This document shows, one piece after another, positions 51,108 to 62,533 of a stretch of 64,000 bases of DNA. The translations under genes and the position numbers were made by a program. The notes below the pieces were generated by a model. That model had not been told where the DNA came from. It ran no database searches and was given only the letters and a program-made list of their open reading frames with translations. The DNA is from Gerris lacustris (Eukaryota > Arthropoda > Insecta > Hemiptera > Gerridae): NCBI GenBank assembly GCA_951217055.1, contig OX578279.1, forward strand, positions 30,344,173-30,408,172. Direction: 5' to 3'. Position 1 is the first letter of the stretch. Each line of letters begins with the position of its first letter.

Positions 51108-51652
51108 CTGTTATCATCGTAAAATATTACATCGTTGTTAGACCACTGAATATACAAGTGCATAAAGTTAAATAATTTTTGTCGAATAGAATTTTGCTGT
51201 ATAAATAGATCCGGAAGCTTAAAGATTAAAAATTACTTTTTGTGGTTAGCTTTCTTTGTGTTGTCATTGCCGAAATTCTGTATCACGTTGAAAACCACTG
51301 TTAATAATCATTAGAACAGTTAAATCATCATCAAACCTTTAGTAGATTCTTGCTTGTATACAATTGGATGTGCACCAAATTTTGTGGAATTCGGTCCTGT
51401 GTTTATAGCTCCACGGGAGACTCAAACGCAGACATCTTTTTAATTATATTTAGAAAACATGCAAATTTATCGAAATCATAAATTCGAATTTTGGCGCTAG
51501 TATAAACAACATAATATGTGAGAAAGCAAACTAGTAATAATTCCATACAGTTCATAAATCGATTTGATCAACTCACTGAAATTTATGTGGGCTACATCGT
51601 ATTGTAAGATTTCAAACTTTTATATCGGTGTTTTATAAGTTTGTGCTTTTTT
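51108..51652. other. Intron or intergenic, no gene seen
   Basis: A/T-rich unique-looking DNA up to the next interspersed repeat. Confidence 0.45.
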
Positions 51653-52165
51653 GCTTCCGAGCTTACCGAAGGTAAAAGAAGCTATTTGATTAATCCATTT
51701 GATAAAAAAAAAATGATGTCTCCGATAAAAAAAAAGTCAAAGATACAAATCCATTATTGTATTATATCTTAAAAACTACTCGTCCGATTTTAATGAAATT
51801 TGAATGGTAGGTCATGCTTACTTTTTCGCCCATTTGATTCTCTTTCACATGCGCACAAGCATACATTTATTTACACATATATCTTTTATTTATCTGATTT
51901 TTATGAAATTTGGATGGTTTGTCAAAGGGTGGTTGGTAGCCCTCAGATAGCCCCAGATTAATTTTAACCCTCTGTGCTTTTTAAATTTTGCTAAATTGAT
52001 ACTTTAATTTATGTAAAAAATAAATACAATTTTGACTGATTTAAAAAATGGATGAAAGGAAAATTAAATAAATTTAAAAATAATAGGTTGTAAAATCATT
52101 AAATTATGCTAAAAAGGAGGAGAGAAAGCTTTCTGCCATACTGATTAGCAGACTATAATTTTTGT
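51653..52165 (+). repeat. GCTTCCG-family repeat
   Basis: Head GCTTCCGAGCTTACCGAAGG at 51653. The second hairpin is largely lost (TTTGATAAAAAAAAAATG). It has no CTGTCTG run, but keeps CTCGTCCGATTTTAATGAAAT (51,779 on). The tail is worn (GAGAGAAAGCTTTCTGCCATA near 52,121). Confidence 0.75.
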
Positions 52166-52239
52166 ATATTTCTGCGGTTCAAAAAATGTGTACTGCCTCT
52201 GCCCTGCGTCTTAATCTGCGCCCAGGTTTAAGGCTATAT

Positions 52240-52274
52240 TATTAATGACATTATTATTATTATTATTATTATTA
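52240..52274. repeat. (ATT)n microsatellite
   Basis: About eleven ATT triplets. Confidence 0.93.
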
Positions 52275-52971
52275 TGGTTTACTCAACTCCATTTAATTTT
52301 TATTAATTTTATTGAAAATCTAATAGTGTTTCGAATATTGAAATAAAAATAAAACTTTTGATGCTTTAAGATTATGATCTGTGATCACTTCTGACCACCT
52401 ATGACCGCACTTAGGTGTGAGTCTCTTTTACCATCCGGATTATAAAGGTCAATGAACCCACTTTTCTATCTAAATCCTCTTACATCTAACCTTCTCTTTC
52501 AGGTAATTTACCTTAACATCCTGCTTAAATTTGATCTTGCAAGACACTTGTCATTAGATCGCAATCAGTGCTTTTTGAAATGTGATAGAGGTAAGATTGT
52601 CTATTTAAAATAAATATATTGTTCTTGTTTATTTTTTTTATGTCTATTAATTGTCATTTAACTCTATAACTTGTTCCTTCGATTACAGGAGTTATGATCT
52701 TAAATTCGGTTTGACAAACTCGAATAAAACCTTCTCATAATTAATTTATTAACAATTATATTAACAATAATATAAAATTAATGTGCCAATTTGTGGTATT
52801 GCTGTTTGCATGGGTTTTTTTTTTAGTAATTCCATTTCGCTTTCATTTTCTCAAGGGACCTTAAATCGTGTAAATCCATCAAATATCACTCTTGATTTAT
52901 TCCTAGGGGTAGGCAGGCAAATGTATATCTGAGAGGCGCATGCGGCTCTCCATTGGAAATTCAAATTTTTA
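52275..52971. other. Intergenic, no gene seen
   Basis: A patch at 52,500-52,545 resembles an exon on the minus strand (SCKIKFKQDVK before a GTAAATT), but stops precede it in frame and no acceptor fits, so it is not called. Confidence 0.4.
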
Positions 52972-53440
52972 GCTTTCGAGCATACCGGAAAAACGGAAGC
53001 TATGTGATCATTCTAAAGAACGAAGCATTTGTAAGTCTCCGAATTCAAAAATTTTAAGACATAAATCTGTTTCAGACAACAGTAAACATTTTTTTTTCCG
53101 GTGCTGTCGGTCTGTCCACAATTTATACAAACCAACATATCTTTAAAACTACTTCTCCGATTTTAAGGTATTTGGATTTCTATTAAAATTTGGATGGTAG
53201 ATCTTAATTTGGCCATTATTGTTCACAAACCACCTACGCCTATTGGTTTATCTTCTACAAGCTCACAAACATACATTTTTACTCCGAGATATTTAAAAAA
53301 TACTCATCCAATTTTTAATAAATTATTATGGTGTGTCGAAAGTAGCCTGTAGATAGCCCCAGATTAATTTCAACCATCTGCGCTTATATTCATACTTTTA
53401 TTTGTGTAAATAAAAATGTTGACTAATTTAAAAGAAAGAA
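52972..53440 (+). repeat. GCTTCCG-family repeat, diverged
   Basis: Head GCTTTCGAGCATACCGGAAA with CGGAAGC, second hairpin CATTCTAAAGAACGAAG, CTGTCGGTCTGTCC, TTCTCCGATTTTAAGG and the CCTGTAGATAGCCCCAGATT end. No recognisable tail. Confidence 0.75.
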
Positions 53441-53469
53441 ATTAAATAAAGTTGACAACAATGGACAAA

Positions 53470-53516
53470 TTTTTGGAGATGGTTGGAGTTGGTTCGAGGT
53501 CCACCTTCTACTAATT

Positions 53517-53568
<52 letters not shown>

Positions 53569-53930
53569 CCTCCCCTGGAAAATGTTATGGGTTTTTTTGG
53601 GAAAAATTGGAACTAGTGTGAAATTGTTCGAGGTTGTTGGACATGGTGAAAGCAGGTACGAGGTGGTTAAGAACCTCGCACCACATCCAACAAATTTTAA
53701 AAAACCTCCCCCGGAACATTTTATGTTTTTTTCTTTTAAAAAATAGGATTTTTTTTTTTAAAGAAAATTTCGATTTTTGGTTGTTTTGAAAAAATATTTT
53801 GGATTTTTTTCTGGAAAAGAATATATTTTTTCTTTGGAAGTTTTTTTGAGGTGCTTGGATATGGTTATGGGAGGTTCGAGATGGTTCGAGGTGGATGGTG
53901 TGGTTCTAACTATCTCCAACCACCTTCTCA
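53470..53930. repeat. GGTTCGAGGTGG-type repeat with inverted ends
   Basis: TTTGGAGATGGTTGGAGTTG near 53,472 faces TAACTATCTCCAACCACC near 53,908. Between lie several GGTTCGAGGT and GAACCTCGCACCACATCC pieces and a (TA)n tract at 53521-53564. The 87-codon frame crosses the (TA)n and is not a gene. Confidence 0.55.
53521..53564. repeat. (TA)n microsatellite
   Basis: About 44 bases of alternating A and T. Confidence 0.95.
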
Positions 53931-54124
53931 TTTACATATCAATACTGTATTAAAATCCCACAACATCTTATTTTATTGATTTATTCTTAAATTTGTTGAA
54001 CAGGAGGTTGTTTACTTTTTGTTTCGATTTTTATCTGCATCAGATTTATTTTTATCAATATCTGGGGATCTAAATATTTCCCGGGGTAACGAATTGTATA
54101 ATTAGATTCGTATTTAAATGTATG

Positions 54125-54390
54125 TATTACATTAAAGAGTTTTTGGGGGTAGCTCCCCCAAATTTGGTATGAATCCTAATTTTATTGAAATTGGCCTTGT
54201 AGTGTCGGCTACGCATCTGCTCAGACTGTTTTTCCCTGAAAGGGTAAATTCATAGAATGTATTCATCTTTTCAAAAATAACCTTCCGCAATGAATTATAA
54301 GTGGAAATAAAGTTATGAACATTTAGTGATTGTTGCGCGGCGTCTCCAGGGGTGCCTGCGACGCACACGTTGGTGCTTTGGGAACTAATG
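54125..54390 (-). repeat. Repeat with GGGGGAGCTACCCCC module
   Basis: On the minus strand: a TTGAAATTGGC-like phrase, CATACCAAATTTGGGGGAGC, then TACCCCCAAAA. The same module occurs on the plus strand near 29,454. The plus strand has GCGGCGTCTCCAGGGGTGCC near 54,337. No recognised gene. Confidence 0.45.
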
Positions 54391-54560
54391 GGTTAATAAA
54401 ATCCTGCAAATTCTGATTCTAGTGAGAAAAAAAGTATACATAATAAATAACAAAAAAGTATATACGTATAAATAATAAAACGGCTTTGGCCAAATTGTTT
54501 TACCCTCTAACCCGTGGCCCGGGACAGTCCCCTAGATTCATCACTGGCTGTTATATTATA

Positions 54561-55581
54561 CAGGGTGGCACAAAAGTATGGAAACCCCTGAATAACTCGT
54601 CAGAAATGCATTTTTTTGAAAAAAGTTAAATACAAAAGTTTCAGGATTTTACCTTAGCTATTCAATAGTGACCTTGCATTTGACCTTAACCTTGCCCTTC
54701 AGGGTCATTTGAAGGTCAACTTTATTATTTTAAATGGGAACCCCCATTTTTTTATTGCGGATTTGAAAAGAGCACGAAATGTTACGAAAAATATGACCTT
54801 GACCATGTCCTTGGGCATGACCTTTAAGGGGAGGGGGGGGGGTCATTCCAGGATCAATATTGTTTTTCCAATGGGAAACCTTAATTTGTATTGTGGATTT
54901 TGAAAATGAATTTTGAAAAACCAAATTTTTCCCTTCAACAGCAGTCTTGACCACGGACTACACCATGTCCTTGACCCCGTCTTTCAAGGTCATTTCAACC
55001 CTTCCCCCTCCCTTTTTTTACTAATTTATTTCTTTAAGTACTTTTATTCATTTTTTTTCTTCATGGTCTAATTTCTGGTCACCTTCAATTGTGGTCGACC
55101 TTCAAAAAAAAAAAAAAAAAAAAAATTAATAAAAGTACTTAAACAAATAAATTAATAAAAAAGGGGGGGGGGAGGGTTGAAATGACCTTGAAGGTCGTGG
55201 TCAAGGACATGGTGTAGTCCGTGGTCAAAACTGCTGTTGAAGGGAAAAATTTGGTTATTTCAAAATCCACAATACAAATTAAGGTTTCCCATTGGAAAAA
55301 CAATTTTGAGCTTGGAATGACCTTAAGGGTCAAGCTCAAGGACATGGTCATATTTTACATAAAATTTTCTGCACTTTTCAAATCCGCAATAAAAAATGGG
55401 GGTTCCCTTTAAAATAACAAAGCTGACCTTCAAATAACCCTGAAGGGCAAGGTTAATGTCAAATGCAAGGTCACCATTGAATAGCTAAGGTAAAATCCTG
55501 AAACTTTTGTATTTAACTTTTTTCAAAAAAATGCATTTCTGACGAGTTATTCAGGGTTTTCCATACTTTTGTGCCACCCTG
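54561..55581. mobile_element. 1021-bp Tc1/mariner-like foldback MITE with many AGGTCA sites
   Basis: CAGGGTGGCACAAAAGTATG at 54561 is inverted at the right end (to 55581), and TA flanks both sides, as Tc1/mariner insertions give. The arms pair for about 470 bases each, with the loop at about 55,050-55,115 (A22 at 55,108-55,129). AGGTCA or TGACCT, often as CAAGGTCA, occurs over ten times across the arms. No transposase. The small frames at 54,709-55,412 are mirror images of the arms. Confidence 0.9.
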
Positions 55582-55798
55582 TATTTTGGTACTAGTTTTA
55601 TGTAATAAAATATCAAAAATTAAATCGTAATTATGGCGCCCCTGGCTGGGGCCCTCCATAAATTCCATTTTACACTTAAGATAAGTTTGAAACAGATGGA
55701 CCCCATAAATATTCTGTGTGGTCTATTGTCTTTCTTATCCATATTTGTTGAAAGAGGCGTAATATGGTAACTGGGTGTATATTTTATCATTTAATTTT

Positions 55799-56335
55799 TT
55801 CGAAAACTTGGGATTCCCTCATAACTAGGTTATGAATTTCATCTATCTAAATGTCTACATCCGTGATCCAGCTAGCAGATAGAAAAAGTGACAAAACTAT
55901 TGCTTCCGAGCTTACCGAAGGTAACGGAAGCTATGTGATCGTTCTGAAGAACGAAAATATTTTTTATCTCCGATTTCAAAAATTCCAAGACAGAAATCCG
56001 TTTCAGACATCAGGGAACATTTTTGGTCCCGTGTCTGTCTGTCGGTCTGTCGTTCAATTTTGCGAACCACCATATCTTAAAAACTACACGTCCAATTTCA
56101 ATGAAATTTGGGTGGTAGGTCATAATTAGCCCATTGTTGGTCCCATATAAGTTTCAAGCTTCTGCTCTTATTTGTTTATCTTCCACATGCTCACAAACAT
56201 ACATTTATTTACTGCCATATCTTTAAAAGTAACCATCTGATTTGTATGAAATTTTTATGGTTTGTCGAAAGTAGCCTGCAGATAACAACTGCCTAATTTC
56301 AACTTTCTGCGCACTTTAAATCATGCTAAATTAAT
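55799..56335 (+). repeat. GCTTCCG-family repeat, copy B
   Basis: Starts TTCGAAAACTTGGG at 55799, head hairpin at 55902-55931, CTGTCTGTCGGTCTGTC run and ACGTCCAATTTCAATGAAAT. The first 345 bases are nearly identical to 15074 onward; after the CATATAAGTTTCAA point the two copies differ much more. The tail is not present directly after it. Confidence 0.85.
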
Positions 56336-56344
56336 ATGTCTTAT

Positions 56345-56480
56345 ACTATAAAGCCGCATGGCTAACTGACTCACTGACTGACATTAATGTTTACCCACTT
56401 CCAGAAGAGCTAGAGACTTGTGGTTTGCGCCATTCGACGCGCAACGTCCATATTGTGAACCAAAATGACTATACAAAGTT
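56345..56480 (+). repeat. Modular repeat with ACTGACTGAC run
   Basis: TATACTATAAAGCCGCATGG, then CTAACTGACTCACTGACTGAC, then GAGCTAGAGACTTGTGG. It has the same plan (short tetramer run, then a conserved phrase) as the CTGTCTG repeats but different words. Confidence 0.45.
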
Positions 56481-57183
56481 CACTTTCCCCCTTCTTCCCC
56501 CTTAAAAAATAATAATGGGCGACTTGATTTTTAAGCTGGTTTGGGGGCTTATTGCGGCTAAACGGTAAGTCGTATTAGAAAATGGATAGCACATGTGGTA
56601 ACTGATTTTAAAAGATCTACAACTTTAGTCCTGTCCTATGAGTTTTTGTCGTATCATCATCGGTTGTACCTTAGATTGTGATAATTTTGTTATTTTTTGG
56701 TTTTATTTTTTTCCATTTTTGTCTTTGAATGACCATAGTTTCTATAATAGTTGGCCGATTTTATTTCTGATTGCGGCGATTCAATCTCACACTAATGCTC
56801 TTTAAATTGAGTATATTTTATTTCATTAGTTCATCCTACTTGGTGAGAACACGAGAGTAAACTTTTCCCCGTGTGCCGTGTCACGTGGCCACTTTTTTTG
56901 GTTTTTAATATTGTGTCGTATATCATTTTAAAGGCCTTGATATGTACATTGAAGCTATTTTATTTGTTGATTTTTTAAAAATTTTGTACATGTACTTTAG
57001 TACCGATTTATAATTTTGTTGTAGGTTAAAGGGTTTAAATATTTTTTTAATATTAGGTTTTTTATTTATATGTATTTATTAGTTTTTTAAGTTTTTGGTA
57101 GTTTTCATACTACGGAAAGTTAAATTTTAATTTAAATCAAATTATAATTATTATTAACTACGGGAAACAGACAGTGAAAAATA
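56481..57183. other. Intergenic, no gene seen
   Basis: A/T-rich with some G/C-richer patches near 56,520-56,660. No frame recognised. Confidence 0.4.
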
Positions 57184-57255
57184 CACTCCTGTGCCGGGAT
57201 TTGAACCACGGGCCTCTATATTTCCAGTATAGCGCTCTTCCATCTAAGTTTAGTT
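57184..57255 (-). ncRNA. tRNA-like pseudogene or SINE head
   Basis: On the minus strand: CTTAGATGGAAGAGCGCT resembles a D arm/A box, CTATACTGGAAATATAG an anticodon arm (5-bp stem, loop CTGGAAA), and GTGGTTCAAATCCCGG a T arm/B box. The T stem has two mismatches and the acceptor ends do not pair, so it is not a working tRNA. A Pol III-type SINE promoter or a decayed tRNA both fit. Confidence 0.5.
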
Positions 57256-57739
57256 CTAATGTCATAAATATTGACTGTCTAAATGTATATGAATATTGAA
57301 AGCTTGGATTCGGGACTAGTTATCGATTACGGTAGTGAAAAGTCATTCTCCTGTGTATTTATTAGTTAAATGAATGTCCTTTTGTCTTGTTTGTTTTTAA
57401 AAAATATAATTTTGGTACCTCAGAGTACAGGGGTACAAATGTTAAAGTTAATCTTTTATAATATGATGTATATCGTTGAAAAGCTCTTGCATAGTAGATT
57501 AATTTGTATTATATTCTATTTTGTGTTATTTTTAGTTTTGAGGGGGGTAAAACAAAAAAAAAAAACTTTTTATACTGCGGTTTCTACGATTTGGTTGCAG
57601 TTTTATATTTGATTATCAAATTAATTATATGTGCGCTAACTTTTGGTGCTTGTTGGAGGCTTTGTTTCTCACAACAGTGCCGCGCCGTTCCAACTTAATG
57701 ATTATTTTTATCGAGGTATTTTTCTTAATTCGGCCTTTT

Positions 57740-57790
57740 CTTTGCGAGGAAGCTATGTGCCACATTAATTGGCAGAGTATTTTTTTTTTC
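57740..57790 (+). repeat. Solo tail of the GCTTCCG-family repeat
   Basis: TTGCGAGGAAGCTATGTGCC and ATTAATTGGCAGAGTAT match the tails at 15,706 and 24,062, but no head lies upstream. Confidence 0.7.
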
Positions 57791-58286
57791 TTTTATTTAT
57801 TTCCTAATAATATCTAATAGTTGTAAACATTTAGGAGGGTTTTCTTAAAAAAAAAAAAAAAATAAATAATACATCTAAATTACTTGGACAATACTTTATT
57901 AAATAATAAACATTTTTGCTCTCTGAGCGTCATCGTTGATAAAATAACATTATATTATATGAAATATATTTAGTTAATAATTAATATAAAATGTAATGTA
58001 CTTAAATACTTAAATTAAATAAAATAAAGTTGATAATATACAATTGTTGACGATGTAAGTAAGTGTTACATGAATATTCTGATAATAGAATCATTCGCAT
58101 GTATAAACATGATATAAAGGATTTACTTTTAATAATTTAGACTTCCGTGTCAGACTCTATTGGGATGATAAATAAATTAATTTATTAAATTATTATCGAG
58201 GTGTAAACTTTGTATTTTATTTTATTTTTTTTATTTTTTTTTTATTTTTTTTTTATTTTTTTATTTTTTTTTTTTTTTGTGCACTT
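57791..58286. other. AT-rich intergenic, no gene seen
   Basis: Includes an A15 run near 57,847 and a T-rich low-complexity run at 58,215-58,277. Confidence 0.5.
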
Positions 58287-58892
58287 CATTCTTCTACTTT
58301 AAATTTCTATCAATAACATAACAAACTATTGGGTGAAAGCCAAATACAATGACAATGACGGTTTGAATTATGGTCTTTAAAAAAGTCGTTGTCGGGGCAG
58401 TTTTGATCAAATAAATGTATTTCAATTTTTTTTTCAAAATTACAAAAAAAAACTAATGCATATTTTACAGATTTACTTATTATATGGTTCAATATGTCCT
58501 CCTTGTTCATTTACGACAGCCTGCTCTCTCCAGTGGGATATGGCCCTAGTAATATAGTTGATTGACGCATCAATCAACTATTGCTCATCCCAGGCACGAA
58601 GAAGTTCCAAGTTCCTTAACATCCTTTATTCTGCCCCCACGTACACTCTTTGTTCTAACCCGTTGGATTTTGTCAACTATTTTATTTATTCTATCAAAAC
58701 TATAATAACAACATTTTTAAGACCCTAATGCAAACCGTTATTGTATGGCTGTCACCCAATAGTTTGTTAAGTTATAGATATGAAATTTAAAGTAGAAGAA
58801 TGTAGTTTTCAGACTCCGCAAACCCCATATCTCTATCTATTACAGAAGCTGAGCTATAATTGTTAAAAAAGTGCGTTTTTTTACCCACCCTG
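58287..58892 (-). mobile_element. Mariner-like foldback remnant with transposase scrap
   Basis: CATTCTTCTACTTTAAATTT (58287 on) faces its complement ending at 58802; pairing runs through AACAAACTATTGGGTGA to about 58,420 / 58,680. The outer right end, read in reverse, is CAGGGTGGGTAAAAAAACGC followed by TA (58893), a mariner-type terminus; the left end is lost. In the loop, minus strand near 58,500-58,555, TRAISHWREQAVV then GGHIEPY resembles the C-terminal end of mariner transposases. Confidence 0.6.
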
Positions 58893-59126
58893 TATTTAAT
58901 CTTTTGGTATTTTACTGTATTTTGAACCTGGCGGAACAACGTTAGTTAGCATATATCTACTTACGTCGAGGTAACGCAACTGGAGCTTATCCCTAACTAG
59001 CACGAACTTAAGAATTCAAATCGTTCCCACACTTATATGTAAGTCGAATTCACCCCCTCTCTTACCAATTTAATTTGTAATAATAATATGTGGGGCAAAG
59101 CCAGCTATGGCTTAGGCGTGTCTAAA

Positions 59127-59275
59127 GGCCCCCACATACGGTCAAAATGTTTGCGCAAACATTTTGACCGTGTGTGGGGCTGTTTGATGTTTGCGCAAAC
59201 ATCATGTTTGACTTGTATGGCCTAAATTTGCCCGACATCAGGTTTGCACAAAATGTTTGATCGTGTATGGGGGCC
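59127..59275. mobile_element. MITE with GGCCCCCA-CA ends, copy 1
   Basis: GGCCCCCACATACGGTC at 59127 faces GATCGTGTATGGGGGCC to 59275. Inside, AATGTTTGCGCAAACATTTTG and GATGTTTGCGCAAACATCAT are themselves palindromic. The flanks are TAAA and TTAA. 149 bases, non-coding. Confidence 0.8.
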
Positions 59276-60924
59276 TTAAGGGCTTATAACACCACCCGGT
59301 AATCCGGTAATGGATGACACGGGGTTGGTATATCTTTTATCAGCTGTATAAACTTAGTATTGGCTTCCTTAACTAGATAGTCCACCTCACTTTAGTAGTT
59401 ATTAGATATTTATCACCAGCCCCATCGGAGATATATAGAGGCCCAAAAATGGCAAATTTTCAAAAATTTCAATTTTCAAAAACTTATAAAAACAAAAGTA
59501 TTCAAGTTTTACCATTGATATTTTTTTTGGGTAATGCTACATATTTATGCCTACTCACATAAAAAATATCAAGCTGTACATATCACTCCTTCCTTCAGAA
59601 AAAAATGTCCGAGAAGTGAAATTTTCTTGATTTTGATATCTAACTTCAGGTAAAGTTTTCTCATGGAAGAAAAATTACTAGGTGAAATATGGACATAACC
59701 TAATTTAAACACTGGGAAATTACCTTTAATTTGGTTTTTGTTTCAGCCTTCTAGGACAAATAGTTTAGGAGATATGAGCGTTGACGTAAATGCCCACAAA
59801 CAAAAAATTAGCGTGCGAAGGAAATCAAAAATGGCCGCCACACCTAAACGGTTTAAGATAAAAATGTTTTAAGCATTGTTTTGAACACCTTAAATATGAG
59901 GGAAACAACAGGGAAAATATAATTTTTTTCTAAAATGGTCGAGCAACCACCTCTGGACCGGTCCATATGGATTGACCCTATTCTATTCAATTTGCAGACA
60001 AAACTTAAATTGTATGTACATGTATAGATTAATAAATATTTCTCCTATAAGAGAGCACTATTGTGCAATACTTCACAATAATATACCTTTTAACTATCTT
60101 TTGTTATTGTTAGTGTATTATTTCATAAAATAAAGCATTCACTATAGGCATAATTTTTATAAAATATATATATTTCATTTTATCAGTAATAATTTTTTAT
60201 ACATTCTTGTTATTTTGTTCTTAAAAAACAATATAAGGAAACAGATCAATTTTGACAGTTATATTTCGTTTATTTAATTTTCATCAATCATCTGATTTCA
60301 TATTATTATATTTACTTGAAGTATTGTCGAAGTCTAAACAGCAAATGATGATTTTGCTATTTAAAATCTCTTCGGCTTTGGCACCAGCATGGTTCATTTT
60401 TGTAGCATATCAGAAGATGACAGAATCCTCTACCTAGGAGTAGGATCTCGCTATTATTAAAGATTAATGTAAATAATGTACTGTTATTCTTATATTCTTC
60501 TCTAATCAGGTACAGAAGTGAGTTCAGGTTCAATGAGGAGTAGTTATTTGTAAATGCACTGCTGCAGCTTTGAAGTAGAGTTGAGAATTTGGACTTCAAA
60601 TATATAAACTTCATAATATAAGTTCCCTTTTATACAATTAATATATAATTCTAGAGAATATATGTGAAATATACATATATTTCACATTTATGTATTTTTA
60701 GTATAATCACACGAAGTATTTGAAAGCCTATTTAAACGCAGTTAATGAAGCAAAACGTTGAAGAAAAGAGGCCAATAAGCTTGCGTGTTTACTGTTTTAT
60801 TAATAAAGTGTTAAACCCCATATTATACTGTCCTTCCCTGAGTTTAAAGCAGTTGATTCTTTGATTGGTTTAAATCGTTTTAAAAATATATTTTTAAACA
60901 ATCGGTGCATCGTATTAAATAAAA
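59276..60924. other. Intergenic with a modular repeat, no gene seen
   Basis: 59,430-59,960 has repeat-like phrasing (AGTTTAGGAGATATGAGCG, AAAATGGCCGCCACACC, CTCTGGACCGGTCCATATGG). The paired frames at 60,252-60,614 on opposite strands have no recognised content. Confidence 0.4.
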
Positions 60925-61098
60925 TCAAAAAGCGCTTTTTCCATTGGTTAATATTATAGCATCTTTGGCGTCAACCACACTCTTCATCAACAAAAGTATA
61001 CCTTGATGGCCTGTTAAATATTCCAAAAATTCTGCTACTGGTGGATGGGTATTTTCCCATAGAACTTTTAGCTTCTGCATTTCTGTTTCTTCAGGCAT
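60925..61098 (-). CDS. Possible 57-residue protein, unrecognised
   Basis: ATG at 61098 in context AAGAAAATGC, stop TGA at 60925, with a stop 21-24 bases upstream in frame. Reads MPEETEMQKLKVLWENTHPP, VAEFLEYLTGHQGILLLMKS, then VVDAKDAIILTNGKSAF. The composition is strongly protein-like for such A/T-rich DNA, and the 5' part suggests an amphipathic helix. No signal peptide. It could be a small intronless gene, a terminal exon or a retrocopy. I do not recognise the family. Confidence 0.4.
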   Translation of the reverse strand: MPEETEMQKLKVLWENTHPPVAEFLEYLTGHQGILLLMKSVVDAKDAIILTNGKSAF

Positions 61099-61379
61099 TT
61101 TCTTTAATGTTGCAACCCGTTACTAAGATATTAATGTTAACAACCAACTGCCATTATTTCACAACAGAAGAAGAAATAGACACACATAAATACACAGACT
61201 AAGACGACAACCGTGAAGTCCATCATTTTGATTCGATTTTATTTTAGCTATTGTTTCGTTTCACAATAAATATGTTTCACGATTAAAAAACGAAAGCCTT
61301 TTTTCTCTTTGTGGATCTGTCGAATCCTAGTTTTAATGATAAGCGATGTTTCAACTGCTGATTTTTTTAACCGACTGAA

Positions 61380-62399
61380 GTTATACGCGGTCAAATTTCA
61401 AACTAGAACTCATGTGACGTCATAGTATATGACTCATAAGAGACTTGCCAAAAAACTCAAAAAAAGGGGGGAGTTTGTCAAAACCTCCGAGTGAATTATG
61501 ATGTAACTCGGAAAAAGCTTCTATTTTATATTTATAAACACTTTTACGAGCGATAAAGAAAACCTGGAATAAAAGATTCTTTGGATCAGATCCCAAACTC
61601 TACCTTGTTTTTAAACTTGTTTATTCTGTTCAGTTCTCTATCCCTTTTTACAGCTAATACTGGGTCATGATCAGTGCAACATTCCTTGTACTTATAATGT
61701 GTCAACGACTGATTGATAGAGTTTAATTTTAATTTCTTTGCCAAAAATCAGAGTTGTTCAAGATTTATTAGATTTAAAACTAGCTAGTTTTCATAATATT
61801 TAAAATTAGATATTAACATATAGAAAAAATTAACATTTAGAAATTAGATATTACATATTAAATTGAATGAGGTTGCATTCTCGCCTGCACTTAATTTATT
61901 CCTCACATATTTATAGCTCATATTAATTTATGTACTTAAAACCTCTAAAAACATATTTTTCCCGATTAATTACAATGTTTATTGGTTTATTTATGGAAGA
62001 TATATTTGTGAAAGATTATACCTCTGAGGTTTATTACCTAACTAGATTTTTGATAATATTTCTACCATTTTTGTTTTTTCTCAGAAAAGGTTATCATTTG
62101 TTTCTGTCGTAAAGAAGCACACGTGTCCCATTTAGAGTCTATACGTGAGACTACTGACGTCATAGGCTTAGACTCAGTATAACGAAGCTACTTAAATTAC
62201 AAGGAAGGAGACTCGTTTCAGTTACTTAGTTGGCCCGCCTAAAGTTCAGTATCTATTTCGTCACTAAAACTCTTAAGCGCCTGGCAATCCATTCCAAACT
62301 TTTTATTTATAAACGTTATCCCAGCCAAGTTATATTGAACGGCAAAATCTCTTCGTGTGTTAGTAGAATTATAATTTTTATTTATTTCCCCTAAACGAA
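61380..62399 (+). promoter_or_regulatory. Possible promoter region with two CRE palindromes
   Basis: TGACGTCA occurs near 61,412 and again at 62,154; TGACTCAT (AP-1-like) follows the first, and CACGTG lies near 62,119. CRE palindromes are rare by chance in DNA this A/T-rich. The second is about 240 bases before an ATG joined to a splice donor. No TATA box is evident. Regulatory role is inference. Confidence 0.3.
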
Positions 62400-62402
62400 A
62401 TG
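62400..62402 (+). CDS. Possible ATG-only end of a first coding exon
   Basis: CCCCTAAACGAAATG is followed directly by GTAAGTTGC, a consensus donor. If real, the first exon is 5' UTR plus the start codon and the gene runs rightward out of the window. No second exon is identified, so this may be chance. Confidence 0.2.
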
Positions 62403-62533
62403 GTAAGTTGCAATGTTTATTAAACTAAAATATTTGATTACAAATCCGATTTGTTTCTACTTAAACGTGTTGTAGGTACTTAGTATAACTATAATTATAA
62501 TTGCTTATTTAATTAATTATATTGTAGTCTTAA

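Noticed and set aside
52505..52550. Extra Ig exon on the minus strand (SCKIKFKQDVK before GTAAAT)
   Set aside because: TAA and TGA lie directly upstream in that frame, no acceptor fits, and no Ig pattern can be built.
54709..55412. Paired frames of 63-74 codons on both strands
   Set aside because: They mirror each other because they lie on the two arms of the foldback MITE.
57184..57255. Functional tRNA-Ser (anticodon GGA)
   Set aside because: Acceptor ends do not pair, the T stem has two mismatches, and the long variable arm of tRNA-Ser is absent.
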